Positions 35,409-45,735 are shown, counted from the first letter of the stretch. The stretch is DNA of 64,000 nucleotides from Stenotrophomonas sp. ATCM1_4 (GCF_004348115.1 NZ_QPFB01000001.1:3798028-3862027); one strand, 5' to 3'. Translations and numbers: made by a program. Notes: generated by a model from the sequence alone, not told the origin.

Positions 35409-37229
35409 TCAGATCTTGAAGTCGTCGTAGGCAATCCTCGACTCCTCGACCCCCAGCTTGCGCAGCAGCTGGCGCGTCGCCGACAGCATCGCCGGTGGGC
35501 CGCACAGGTAGAACTCGCAGCCCGACAGGTCCGGATGCTGGCGCAGCAGGTCCTCATGGATCGCATCGTGCACGCGTCGTGGCGCTCCGTTCGACGTATC
35601 CTCCGACCACACCGGGTGCCAACTGAAGTTCGGGTGCTGCGCGGCCAAGGCCTGCATCTGCTCGGCATACGGACAATCACGCCGATTGCGCGCGCCGTAC
35701 CAGTAATGGATGCGTTCGCCGCCGCCCTCCTCCAGACGCTGCTGGATCATCGCGCGCAGCGGTGCCATGCCCGCTCCAGCCCCGATGAACACCTTCTCGC
35801 GCTCGACCCCGCTCAGGGCGAAATCACCGAACGGGCCGCTGTAACGCACCCGGTCCCCTTCGCGCAGCGTATACAGCCAGGTGGAACCCTTGCCGGGCGG
35901 ATGACGCTTGTTCTCCTGCCATCCGGGGCTGAAGCGTGCCAGCAGCACCAACTCGCCTTCGGTCGCGGTCACCGGCATCGCCAGCGAATACGATCGACGC
36001 ACCGATGCCTTGTTCTGCAGGGTGGCCGGCAATGGCAATGGCTTCCAGTCCTCGCGGTGTTCGTCCGGATGCCACAACGCGCTGCGAGGCAGTTCGTACT
36101 CGGGAACGTGCAGCTGCAGGTAGCAACCCGGCTGGAACTGGGCGTCGGCCGGGTTGTCCGGGCGCAGGTGGACCTCGCGCAGGAACGGCGTCACCGCGAC
36201 CACCTTGACCACCGTGGCCCAATGCTCGGTCCACAGGCTGGCGCCACCGGCCACCTCGATCTCCAGGTCCTCGTCCACCGGCAGGTTGCAGGCCAGCCGG
36301 CAACCGACCTTCAACTTGGCCGCCGGCAGGTGCGACCGGTCCGATGCGGTGGCCTTGCCTGCGCCGCCGCGCACGCGGACTTCACACAGGCCGCAGCTCT
36401 GCCCGCCGCCACAGTTGGACGGCAGGTTCACGCCTTCGCGGGCCAGCGCCACGTACACGCTGTCGCCGTTGGCCGCGGTCACCGTGCGCAGGTGCGCGCC
36501 GCCCGGGGCGTACACCATCAACTGACGCCGCCGGCGCCAACGGCGCGGGATGAACTCGTGCAGGTGGAAGCTGGCCACCAGCAGCCAGAAGCCGGTCAAC
36601 GCCAGCCACAGGCCGCCGATGCCCATGCCCACCACCAGCGGGTTGTTGAAGTTCACCCGCTCGCTGTAATCCATGATGTGCAACATCCAGAAGATGTCGA
36701 ACAGGCGCCAGGTGGCGGTGCGGTGCTCCATCACCTGCCCGCTGTGCGCGGACACGTAGATCGTGGTGTCCTGCGCGTCGCTGAAGTCCACCCGCCAGAC
36801 CGGGTCGGGGTTGGCCCGCGTTTCCAGGCTCTTTTCCAGGTACGTGGGTGCCGACGGCATGCCGTCACCGCGGTAGGCCGCCTGGGCCACGCGCAGTGCC
36901 AGCGTGTTGCTGATGTCGATGCGACGGCCATCGAGCGCATCGATCACCTCGGTGCCCTCCGGTGACTGCAGGCGGTAGACCGGCATGTCCAGCAACCAGC
37001 CACTGTCCAGCGTCGCCGCCGGATGCCGGGCCGCGCGCAGCGCCTCGGTCGGCGACACGGTGCCGGACGGCCAGGCCGGCATCTCGGCCTTGGGCGCACG
37101 CTGGGCGGTGCCTTCGATCCGATCAGGGTCGAGCAGGCCCATCATCAGGCCACTGCCCAGCCACACCACGAACTGCAGGCCGATCACCAGGCCCACCCAC
37201 TTGTGCAGGGTCCGCATCCAGGGCGTCAT
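35409..37229 (-). CDS. PepSY transmembrane protein fused to a 2Fe-2S ferredoxin and FAD/NAD(P)H reductase
   Basis: This 606-residue protein joins two modules. Residues 1-235 are a PepSY-associated membrane part: a helix at 11-31, a periplasmic PepSY domain, then a helix at about 200-222 after FDIFWMLHIMDYSER. Residues 236-606 resemble NqrF: a plant-type 2Fe-2S cluster with Cys273, Cys279, Cys282 and Cys314, an FAD motif RRSYSLA (411-417), and NAD-binding GAGAGMAP (483-490) and CGPP near 575. It should carry electrons from cytosolic NAD(P)H to the membrane or periplasm, perhaps to reduce a metal. ATG 37229 overlaps the stop of the other PepSY gene (ATGA). It is last in the receptor operon. Confidence 0.87.
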   Translation of the reverse strand: MTPWMRTLHKWVGLVIGLQFVVWLGSGLMMGLLDPDRIEGTAQRAPKAEMPAWPSGTVSPTEALRAARHPAATLDSGWLLDMPVYRLQSPEGTEVIDALDGRRIDISNTLALRVAQAAYRGDGMPSAPTYLEKSLETRANPDPVWRVDFSDAQDTTIYVSAHSGQVMEHRTATWRLFDIFWMLHIMDYSERVNFNNPLVVGMGIGGLWLALTGFWLLVASFHLHEFIPRRWRRRRQLMVYAPGGAHLRTVTAANGDSVYVALAREGVNLPSNCGGGQSCGLCEVRVRGGAGKATASDRSHLPAAKLKVGCRLACNLPVDEDLEIEVAGGASLWTEHWATVVKVVAVTPFLREVHLRPDNPADAQFQPGCYLQLHVPEYELPRSALWHPDEHREDWKPLPLPATLQNKASVRRSYSLAMPVTATEGELVLLARFSPGWQENKRHPPGKGSTWLYTLREGDRVRYSGPFGDFALSGVEREKVFIGAGAGMAPLRAMIQQRLEEGGGERIHYWYGARNRRDCPYAEQMQALAAQHPNFSWHPVWSEDTSNGAPRRVHDAIHEDLLRQHPDLSGCEFYLCGPPAMLSATRQLLRKLGVEESRIAYDDFKI

Positions 37230-37918
37230 GCCTGCCTCCGCTTGCCGAAGCTGTAGAACAGCAGCCAGATGCCACTGAGCGCGAAGCCCAGTCCGATCAC
37301 CGCGGCCACCCGCAGCAGGGTGTTGTTGACGTCGGTGCGGTTCTCGTAATCCATGATGTGGAACATCCACAGGAAGTCAAACCAGCGCCACAGGCTGTGC
37401 CGGCGCGCCAGCAGTTCGCCGCTGTCCGGCGACAGGTACAGCGTGCTCTGGCCGCGGTCGGTGAAATGCACCGCCCACATCGGCACCGGCCGCGTCTTCA
37501 CCTCCGACGGTGCCTGGGTGATCCATTCCACCCGCGCCACTTCGCCGTCGCCCTGGTAGAGCGAGCGGGCCAATGCGATCGCGCCGTCACGGTCCAGCGG
37601 TGGCAGGCGTTCACCGCTGCCGGCATCGACCAGGAACTTCGCGCCGCCCTGGCGCACTTCGTAGACCTCGCGGTCCAGCACATGCTTGAGCCGGAACGAT
37701 TGCAGCTGCGGGTGGCGGGCCACCAGGGCATCGGCATCGATGCGCGCGGCCTGCGGCGGCAGCGGCTCGCCATGCGCGTGCGCCAGGTGGTCACCGTGGA
37801 TCACGTCCAGCGGCACCACGGTCATGTAGACGCCGCTGAGCATCCACAGCAGCGCCTGCACGCCGATCACCAGGCCGATCCATTTGTGGGCGCGTCGCGC
37901 CCAGAATGCGGGTTTCAT
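37226..37918 (-). CDS. PepSY-domain membrane protein
   Basis: The 230-residue protein has an N-terminal helix (AHKWIGLVIGVQALLWMLSGVYMTVV), a periplasmic region with PepSY-like segments, the shared WRWFDFLWMFHIMDYENR block, and a C-terminal helix (LLRVAAVIGLGFALSGIWLLFY). It is clearly homologous to the N-terminal half of the downstream fusion protein, so the two may form a heterodimer. Related PepSY proteins act in reduction of ferric siderophores in other bacteria. ATG 37918 has GAGG upstream; an ATG at 37939 is possible. It starts 55 bases after the receptor gene's stop. Confidence 0.84.
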   Translation of the reverse strand: MKPAFWARRAHKWIGLVIGVQALLWMLSGVYMTVVPLDVIHGDHLAHAHGEPLPPQAARIDADALVARHPQLQSFRLKHVLDREVYEVRQGGAKFLVDAGSGERLPPLDRDGAIALARSLYQGDGEVARVEWITQAPSEVKTRPVPMWAVHFTDRGQSTLYLSPDSGELLARRHSLWRWFDFLWMFHIMDYENRTDVNNTLLRVAAVIGLGFALSGIWLLFYSFGKRRQA

Positions 37919-37973
37919 CAAGTCATCCTCACTCAGCATCGCGCCCCGCCGTCATCCGGCGGGGCGCCAGCGG

Positions 37974-40682
37974 TCACCAGCGGTAGCCGATGCGTGCGTA
38001 CCAGCGGCGACCCAGCAGGTCGTAGGTCATGGTGTCGGTGTTGGCGTCGGTGTAGCTCTGGATGAAGGGCGGCCTCTTGTCGAAGACGTTGTCCAGGCCC
38101 AGCGAGACATCCAGCGCCTTGTTCACGGCGTACTTCAACTGGAGGTTGTGGTAGAACACCGACGGCGCATGGTCGCCGATGTCACCGCGCGTGGCATTGA
38201 TGTCCTCGGCACGTCCGATGTACTGGGTGGACCAGGTACCCGACCACTGCGCGCGGCTGGCATTGAAGGCCACCAGGCCACGCCACTTGGCATAGCTGCC
38301 GCGGCCACCGGTGATCTTGCCGGCGTACTCGATGACATCGGCACCTTCATACGGCCGCACGTCATAGCGCTGCAGGTAGGACACGTCGGCACTGACGCTG
38401 GCATCGAAGCCGGCCACGTCGAACTCGTACAGCGCGCCCAGGTCGACGCCACTGACCCGCTCGTTGGCGGCATTCACCGGCTGCGAGGATAGGTAGTCCA
38501 CCTCGCCGGTGCGCGGGTTGCGGGTGAAGTTGCTGGCATCGCAGAACGGGTGCGCCAGCCCCGGCGTGTTGTAGCAGATGGCCAGCTTGGTGGAACCGGC
38601 GATGCGCTGGATCGCGTTCTTGATGCGGATGTTGTAGTAGTCCAGCGTCAGCGTCAGGCCCGGGGCGAACGCAGGCGTCCACACCACGCCGGCGGTGAAG
38701 GAGGTGGCGTCCTCCGGCTTCAGGTCGGCGTTGCCACCGGACGTGGTGAGGATGGTGTTGCCCGGTTGCACGTAGCCGGCCGGCACGCCGTAGGCCTGGC
38801 AGTTGGCGCGCACCACCGAATCGGACGGCAGGCTGCTCCAGTTGCTGCACGGGTCGGTGGTGGTGAGGTTGCCTTCGGCGACGCCACCGAACAGCTCCGG
38901 GATGTTCGGGATGCGGAATGCGGTGGCGTAGGTGCTGCGCAGCTTCAGCGATGCGTTGACCTGCCAGTCCAGGCCGACCTTGTAGTTGTAGTCACGGCCG
39001 AACAGATCGTAGTCCGAGGCGCGCCCGGCCAGGTTGAGGTACAGCGAATCGGCGATGACGCTGTCCTGCAGCAGCGGGATGGCCAGCTCGGCGAACACTT
39101 CCTTGGCGGTGTACTCGCCATGGATCGGATCCTGCTGGTTGGTGTTGCCGATGCCGAGCACGGTCAGCGGGTCCGGATCACGCCAACCGCTTTCCTTGCG
39201 CACTTCCACGCCGGCGGCGAAGCCCACCCAGCCGGCCGGCAGCTCGAAGACCTGGCCGCTGAGGTTGGCGATGAAGCTCTTCTGCTCGTTGCCGCCGGTA
39301 TCGCGCGAGCTGTACAGGATGTAGTCCAGCACCTCGCGGCTCAGGTCGCCGTAGCCCAGGTAGTCACCGCAGGGAATGGCCGCACCCGGCAGCGGGCTGC
39401 ACAGCGCGCGGTCCAGGGTCTGCTCGACGCGGTCCAGGTTGGCCACGTTGTCCGAGCCGTCCACGCCGGTGTTGCGGCCCCAGTTGAAGGCCGCCGACCA
39501 GTCCCAGCTGGTGCCCAGTTGGCCCTTCAGCCCGGCCACGACGCGCCAGGTATCGGTTTCCTGGAAGAAGTGGCGCGGGCCCGCTTCCTCGAGGCGACGG
39601 CGCTGCAGCAACAGGTCCTGCCCTGTCGGGTTGGTCGGGTGATCGGCGGCGATGTTGATCGGCCGGTACACGCCCAGCGCGCCGGCCGTTGCCAGCTGCC
39701 TGGACTGGCGGTTGGTGTACATCAGCTCGACGAAGGCCTCGGTGGTGTCATTGAGCTTGCTGTCGCCGAACACGCTGAAGCTCAGGCGTTCGATCGGATT
39801 GACCGCATTGAGGGTGGGGTTGCCGTTGTAGTTGTGCTTGGCCGCCGAGTACGGCTCGTAGAAATCACCGTCGCCGCCGAGCACCTGGTTGAAGTTGACG
39901 CGGCTGCCATCGGCCAGCAGCGCACGACCGCCCACGGTGGTCGAGCTGCCCGAGCACACCAGCTTGCCATCGGATTCGATCAGGCCGCAGGGCGCGCGCG
40001 TGGCCATGTTCACCGAGCCGCCGTCGTAGTAGTTGATCGCCGCCATCAGCGAGCCACGCTCACCGGTGACGCCCCAGCTGAAGTCCACCGAGGTTTCCTC
40101 GCCGTCGCTCTTGCTGGTCTGGCCATAACGCACGGCCAGCTCGGCGCCGTCGAAGCCCTGTTTGGTGATGATGTTGACCACGCCGGCCACCGCGTCGGCG
40201 CCGTAGATGGCCGAGGCACCGTCCTTGAGTACTTCCACCCGCTCGATCAGCGATACCGGGATCACGTTCAGGTCGACCGAACTGTTGGCGCCGGTGCCGC
40301 CGTTGACGATGCGGCGGCCGTTGAGCAGCACCAGCGTGCGGTTGATGCCCAGGCCGCGCAGGTTGACCTGGGTGGTGCCGTAGCCGTTCTCGGCCCAATA
40401 GGCGTTGCTCTGGCTGCCGGCGAAGCCGGCCGAGGCCGGCAGGCGCTGCAGCAGCGTTTCCACCGAGGTGGCGCCGGAGCGCTCGATCGCCTCGGCATCC
40501 ACCACGCTGACCGGGCCGACGCCGGACAACTGCGCGCGCTTGATGTGGCTGCCGGTAACCTGCACCGCATCGAGCGTGCGGGCGGCTTCGTTCTGGTTTT
40601 CCTGGGCCTGTGCGGCCTGGATGGCGGCCACACTCAACAAACTGCCAATGGCCACGGCCAAGGCGTTGGACTTCACGTACAT
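37974..40682 (-). CDS. TonB-dependent receptor of the CopL-like/PepSY operon
   Basis: The 902-residue receptor has a signal peptide (ending AAQAQ), LDAVQVTGSHIKRAQ as the TonB-box region, and a plug with LRGLGINRTLVLLNGRRIVNGG and RVEVLKDGASAIYGADAVAG. The barrel ends ARIGYRW. Cysteines in the barrel (RAPCGLIESDGKLVCSG, RALCSPLPGAAIPCGDYL, TDPCSNWSS...VRANCQAYG, AICYNTPGLAHPFCDA) come in pairs, suggesting disulfide-stabilised outer loops. GGGAGAGAG precedes the ATG. Substrate is not certain. The CopL-like leader upstream and PepSY reductases downstream point to a metal (copper or ferric) complex. No Fur box is visible in front. Confidence 0.87.
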   Translation of the reverse strand: MYVKSNALAVAIGSLLSVAAIQAAQAQENQNEAARTLDAVQVTGSHIKRAQLSGVGPVSVVDAEAIERSGATSVETLLQRLPASAGFAGSQSNAYWAENGYGTTQVNLRGLGINRTLVLLNGRRIVNGGTGANSSVDLNVIPVSLIERVEVLKDGASAIYGADAVAGVVNIITKQGFDGAELAVRYGQTSKSDGEETSVDFSWGVTGERGSLMAAINYYDGGSVNMATRAPCGLIESDGKLVCSGSSTTVGGRALLADGSRVNFNQVLGGDGDFYEPYSAAKHNYNGNPTLNAVNPIERLSFSVFGDSKLNDTTEAFVELMYTNRQSRQLATAGALGVYRPINIAADHPTNPTGQDLLLQRRRLEEAGPRHFFQETDTWRVVAGLKGQLGTSWDWSAAFNWGRNTGVDGSDNVANLDRVEQTLDRALCSPLPGAAIPCGDYLGYGDLSREVLDYILYSSRDTGGNEQKSFIANLSGQVFELPAGWVGFAAGVEVRKESGWRDPDPLTVLGIGNTNQQDPIHGEYTAKEVFAELAIPLLQDSVIADSLYLNLAGRASDYDLFGRDYNYKVGLDWQVNASLKLRSTYATAFRIPNIPELFGGVAEGNLTTTDPCSNWSSLPSDSVVRANCQAYGVPAGYVQPGNTILTTSGGNADLKPEDATSFTAGVVWTPAFAPGLTLTLDYYNIRIKNAIQRIAGSTKLAICYNTPGLAHPFCDASNFTRNPRTGEVDYLSSQPVNAANERVSGVDLGALYEFDVAGFDASVSADVSYLQRYDVRPYEGADVIEYAGKITGGRGSYAKWRGLVAFNASRAQWSGTWSTQYIGRAEDINATRGDIGDHAPSVFYHNLQLKYAVNKALDVSLGLDNVFDKRPPFIQSYTDANTDTMTYDLLGRRWYARIGYRW

Positions 40683-40778
40683 GGTCTCTCTCCCGCTGGG
40701 GAACCTGTCTCTGGGCTGGGCGTGCGCAGATGCGCGCGCAAGGGCGTTGCAGCGTCGTCACGACGCGTAAAACACCGC

Positions 40779-41174
40779 TCAGGCGATGGGAGGTCGGAAT
40801 ACCCGGGAGAGTTTGCTGGCCGGCAACTGCAGTACCGGCAAGGGGACATCGAAGGTGACCGGCGGGTAACTGCCGGCGAACAACGCCACCGTCGTGGGTG
40901 GATACAGCGCCAGCACGCAGGCGCATTCACAGCCGGTGCTGTCACCGCAGGTGCAATCGGTGGCATCGGTGCCGCCGGGCTTGCCATGGCCGGCATGGGC
41001 CTTGGCCAGGACCGGCTTGGACGGCGCGCAGTCCGCCTGTGCCGCCACATCGCCGGCGGCGGCCACGCTGGCCGCCGTGTCCAGCGCCATGCGCGCGCCC
41101 ACCCACGCCCCGAGCACGCCTTCGGCCGCGAGCACGCAGATCAGCAGCAGTGGCAGCCAGCAGCGGTACGGCAT
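40779..41174 (-). CDS. Second CopL-like (DUF2946-type) metal-binding leader protein
   Basis: The 131-residue protein starts with a signal-like helix (MPYRCWLPLLLICVLAAEGVLGAWVGA). It continues with scattered His and Cys ligands (KAHAGHGKPGG, DCTCGDSTGCECAC) and ends VFRPPIA. The N-terminus and the RPPIA ending match the CopL protein at 30859-31218. It lies 96 bases upstream of the TonB receptor on the same strand. From memory, a small DUF2946 ORF in front of a TonB-receptor/PepSY operon in Bordetella controls that operon in response to copper through its own translation; this gene has the same layout. An ATG at 41213 would add 13 residues that do not fit the family. Confidence 0.72.
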   Translation of the reverse strand: MPYRCWLPLLLICVLAAEGVLGAWVGARMALDTAASVAAAGDVAAQADCAPSKPVLAKAHAGHGKPGGTDATDCTCGDSTGCECACVLALYPPTTVALFAGSYPPVTFDVPLPVLQLPASKLSRVFRPPIA

Positions 41175-41602
41175 GGGGCCCGACGGTCCTCGTATATTTG
41201 TATATACATACAATCAATAGCGCGTCCGGAGAAAGCCTGTCAACTGCGCTGGCTTCCGGCGTGGGTCAGTCCGTGGGTGCGCCCCCTGCGCAATTGCCGG
41301 TACACCCCTTGTACCGGCGTCGTCTCCGCCCCATTCAAGTGCAATGCACGCGCACTTCAGCGGATCGCAGAGCGGCAACGACTATCCTGCGTCGCAGCAT
41401 AGCCAGCGCATCTGCCAGCGCCAAGATGCGCGGGGCATGGCAATGACGATTTTTTCTGTCGATGCACCAAAGCGCTGGTTTTGGCTGGAAAACTGATTTC
41501 CGGTGCAACTTTTCCCGGCGTTGTTGATTACGGATGCAACATTCCCGATGCTGCCGCGACAACCCGTTTCCCCTCCCCATTCACTGCAACAGGATGTAAT
41601 CG
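41175..41602. other. 428-base gap between divergent CopL-like gene and gloA
   Basis: Apart from the dyad at 41198-41213 I see no gene, repeat or terminator. The sequence nearest gloA (about 41450-41560) is less GC-rich and probably holds the gloA promoter, but no convincing -35/-10 pair was found. Confidence 0.4.
41198..41213. promoter_or_regulatory. AT-rich dyad upstream of the CopL-like gene
   Basis: TTGTATATACATACAA is a near-perfect palindrome in an otherwise GC-rich region, 24 bases before the minus-strand ATG at 41174. It may be an operator overlapping the promoter. Confidence 0.45.
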
Positions 41603-42121
41603 ATGAGCGTTGAATCCCTCCGTCAGCAGCCCGGCGTGGCCGCGCAGGTTCCCGCCGAAACCCATGGCTTCGTGTTCAACCACACCATGTTGCGGGTCAA
41701 GGACATCACCCGCTCGCTGGACTTCTACACCCGCGTGCTCGGCTTCCAGCTGATCGACCAGCGCGACTTCCCCGAAGCGGCCTTCAGCCTGTACTTCCTG
41801 GCCTACGTACCGGCCGGCACCCCGGTCCCGGCCGACGACGCCGAACGCCGCCGCTGGATGGCCGGCACTCCCGGCGTGCTGGAACTCACCCACAACCACG
41901 GTACCGAGCACCAGGATGGCCCGGTCTACCATGACGGCAACAGTGACCCGCGTGGCTTCGGCCATATCTGCGTGTCGGTGCCGGACATCGAAACCGCCTG
42001 CGCGCGCTTCGAGGCGCTGGACGTGCCCTTCCAGAAGCGCCTGGCCGATGGCCGCATGAAGCACCTGGCCTTCATCAAGGACCCGGACGGTTACTGGGTG
42101 GAAATCATCTCCAACACCTGA
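41603..42121 (+). CDS. gloA: Lactoylglutathione lyase (glyoxalase I)
   Basis: The 172-residue protein converts the methylglyoxal-glutathione hemithioacetal to S-lactoylglutathione. The four metal ligands are His27 (FNHTMLRVKD), Glu94 (GVLELTHNHG), His121 (GFGHICVSV) and Glu167 (YWVEIISN), as in GloA. The length and the LDFYTRVLGFQLI block match the longer GloA form with the insert around residues 70-90. A second VOC gene follows after 90 bases on the same strand, but coupling is loose. Confidence 0.94.
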   Translation: MSVESLRQQPGVAAQVPAETHGFVFNHTMLRVKDITRSLDFYTRVLGFQLIDQRDFPEAAFSLYFLAYVPAGTPVPADDAERRRWMAGTPGVLELTHNHGTEHQDGPVYHDGNSDPRGFGHICVSVPDIETACARFEALDVPFQKRLADGRMKHLAFIKDPDGYWVEIISNT

Positions 42122-42211
42122 CGGCAGTGGGCAACGGAGGGATCACGGCATCCCGCGCATCATGGCGCCGGACCCCAGTGGTCCCCTCCGCCACCTTCAT
42201 CCGAGGTCTGC

Positions 42212-42640
42212 ATGGAAACCATGGAACTGCACCGTGGCCGCCTGATCGATCACCTGCAACTGGTGGTGCGCGACCTGGCCGCCAGCCGCCGCTTCTACCA
42301 GGCAGTGTTCGATGCGATCGGCATTCCCATCGCCGGCGAAGGCGATGACTATTTCTGGGCCGACGAGTTGTTCATTTCCACCGCCAGCAGTCAAGCCGCC
42401 GCCGGCCAGCTGACCGGGCGCCACCACCTGGCGTTCCAGGCGCGCGACAGCGCCACCGTCGATGCCTTCCACAAGGCCGCGCTGGCCGCCGGTGGCACCG
42501 ACAACGGTGCCCCTGGCGAGCGCCCCTATCACCCGGGTTACTACGGCGCCTTCGTGCTCGACCCGGATGGCAACAACATCGAAGTGGTCTACCACGGCCC
42601 GGCGCGCTACAGCGCCGACTCGGTGAAGGTCACGTTCTGA
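42212..42640 (+). CDS. VOC-family (glyoxalase/dioxygenase superfamily) protein
   Basis: The 142-residue protein consists of two beta-alpha-beta-beta-beta units: IDHLQLVVRDLAASRRFYQAVF and HHLAFQARDSATVDAFHKAALAAGG, then GYYGAFVLDPDGNNIEVVYHG. His14, His71 (approximately) and the Glu in NNIEVV are the likely metal ligands. VOC proteins include dioxygenases, antibiotic-binding proteins and lyases, and the substrate here is unknown. It lies downstream of gloA but is not similar enough to be a duplicate. The start is the first ATG; a second ATG three codons on is possible. Confidence 0.82.
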   Translation: METMELHRGRLIDHLQLVVRDLAASRRFYQAVFDAIGIPIAGEGDDYFWADELFISTASSQAAAGQLTGRHHLAFQARDSATVDAFHKAALAAGGTDNGAPGERPYHPGYYGAFVLDPDGNNIEVVYHGPARYSADSVKVTF

Positions 42641-42764
42641 TCCATGCGCGGGCATGCGCCCGCACTGCGGCACCGGCGCGTGTCACCTGCACGGCCGCTG
42701 TCGCCGCGTTCCCTGCACTGTTGTGGTCCTGCCCCCCGGCTGGCGCGCCGGACCGGGTAACGCA

Positions 42765-42794
42765 AACGGCCAGGTGCGGATGCACCTGGCCGTG
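42765..42794 (-). terminator. Hairpin between convergent VOC and CBS genes
   Basis: ACGGCCAGGTGC-GGA-TGCACCTGGCCGT is a near-perfect 12-bp stem about 30 bases after the CBS gene stop. On the minus strand it is followed by only a weak T-rich run (GTTTGCG), so termination may be partial. Confidence 0.5.
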
Positions 42795-42823
42795 ATTCAC
42801 CACCTTCGGGGCCGGTGACCGCC

Positions 42824-43255
42824 TCAGTGCGCGGCCATGTAGATGTCCTGCAGCACGGCCTTCTCCAGCTCCAGCTCGCCGAGCAGGTTCTTGACGATGT
42901 CGCCCAGGCTGAGGATGCCAACCAGCCGCCCGCCCTCGGTGACCATCAGGTGGCGACGCCGCGAGTACGTCATCAACGACATCGCCTGCTTCAGGCTGGC
43001 TTCGGGCGCGATGCCTTCCAGTCCCATCGACGGCAGGCTCGAGATCACCCGGCGTCCCGCCTGCGGTCCATCGTCGGCCAGCGCGCGCACGATGTCCTTT
43101 TCGGAAATGATGCCCACTGGTGCGTCGTCATTGAGCACCACCAGTGCGGCAATCCGGTTCGCACTCATCTTGTGCGCGGCGGCACCGATCGTGTCGTGGG
43201 TGTCGATGGTGATGACAGTTTCTTTCTTCGATTGCAGAAGTTCTCGAACGTTCAT
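42824..43255 (-). CDS. Stand-alone CBS-domain-pair protein
   Basis: The 143-residue protein is two CBS domains (about 5-60 and 75-135). The first has DTIGAAAHKMSANRIAALVVLNDDAPVGIISEKDIVRAL; the second has SLKQAMSLMTYSRRRHLMVTEGGRLVGILSLGDIVKNLL. Such pairs bind adenine nucleotides and act as energy or stress sensors, though a partner enzyme is unknown. ATG 43255 has AGGAA seven bases upstream. It appears to be monocistronic. Confidence 0.86.
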   Translation of the reverse strand: MNVRELLQSKKETVITIDTHDTIGAAAHKMSANRIAALVVLNDDAPVGIISEKDIVRALADDGPQAGRRVISSLPSMGLEGIAPEASLKQAMSLMTYSRRRHLMVTEGGRLVGILSLGDIVKNLLGELELEKAVLQDIYMAAH

Positions 43256-43663
43256 TCTTGTTTCCTGTTGCAGGTCACTGAAGTCGAAACCGTGCTCTGC
43301 CGATACGCCCCTCCCGGGAACAGATCTTCCAGCGCACTTGTGGCGCACCTGCCTGCCGTTTGACACGTCGTCGGCAGGCAGGGCGCTGCATCGCGGACGG
43401 GGCCGGCAATTGCACGCCTCGTCCTGTGCCACTTCGATTCTACGGCTGCATCCCGGCGGCATATGTCGCCACGAATGGGATGGTTCGTCGTGGAACCGGA
43501 TGACGATCCGGAGCATGGCACCGCGGGCGAAACCGCCACTGAATGTCCGCGAACACCGCCGCTTGACGTTCGCCGGTTGCCGACGCCGATCGGTTGCCCG
43601 GATCGATGCCCTGCACCGGCGGCCAGGCACTCCCCGCCACTGCCGCCCATGCCGCGAACAGGC
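43256..43663. other. Intergenic region between the CBS gene and the glmS terminator
   Basis: No gene is supported in these roughly 400 bases. Open frames exist but lack family features and normal starts. The region must contain the CBS gene promoter on the minus strand. I see no repeat of the families found elsewhere. Confidence 0.4.
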
Positions 43664-43693
43664 AAAAGAAAAGCCCGGCGCATGGCCGGGCTT
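43664..43693 (-). terminator. Intrinsic terminator after glmS
   Basis: On the minus strand AAGCCCGGCC-ATGC-GCCGGGCTT is followed by TTCTTTTGCC, about 80 bases after the glmS stop codon. Confidence 0.8.
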
Positions 43694-43772
43694 CATCACA
43701 GCGTCGGGGGAGAGAGAACCGGGCTGCTGGAGGTGATTATCCGCAGCCCCGGTTACGCTCACGTGACAGCCA

Positions 43773-45605
<1,833 letters not shown>

Positions 45606-45630
45606 AGTTCGTCCATCTGGAATAACAGGC

Positions 45631-45735
45631 GGACATTCTAAGTCAGCCGGTTCGGACATCCAGCAGACATTGCCGGACAACCCGCGCGGACACTGTCCGC
45701 AGAAGTGTCCGCGGACACCCGGACACACCCGGACA
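45631..45735 (+). promoter_or_regulatory. Cluster of nine GGACA/TGTCC boxes: probable enhancer for the sigma-54 efflux operon
   Basis: GGACA occurs at 45631, 45654, 45675, 45688, 45713, 45721 and 45731, and TGTCC at 45694 and 45706. Two combine into palindromes: GTGTCCGCGGACAC (45705-45718, perfect) and GCGGACA-C-TGTCCGC (45686-45700). The perfect palindrome is centred about 72 bases upstream of the -12 element, a normal distance for activator dimers of the NtrC class. The last operon genes encode such an activator. Confidence 0.7.
45634..45639 (-). promoter_or_regulatory. Possible -10 element of glmS
   Basis: On the minus strand this reads TAGAAT, about 29 bases before the glmS ATG. The first GGACA box overlaps it. 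No strong -35 is seen. Confidence 0.4.

Noticed and set aside
38550..41402. A 950-codon plus-strand frame opposite the TonB receptor and CopL-like gene
   Set aside because: Antisense artefact; the real receptor has signal peptide, plug and barrel on the minus strand.
43256..43683. A possible small minus-strand gene (about 140 codons) between the CBS gene and glmS
   Set aside because: No family match from inspection, Gly/Ser/Arg-rich shadow composition, and no ribosome-binding site.
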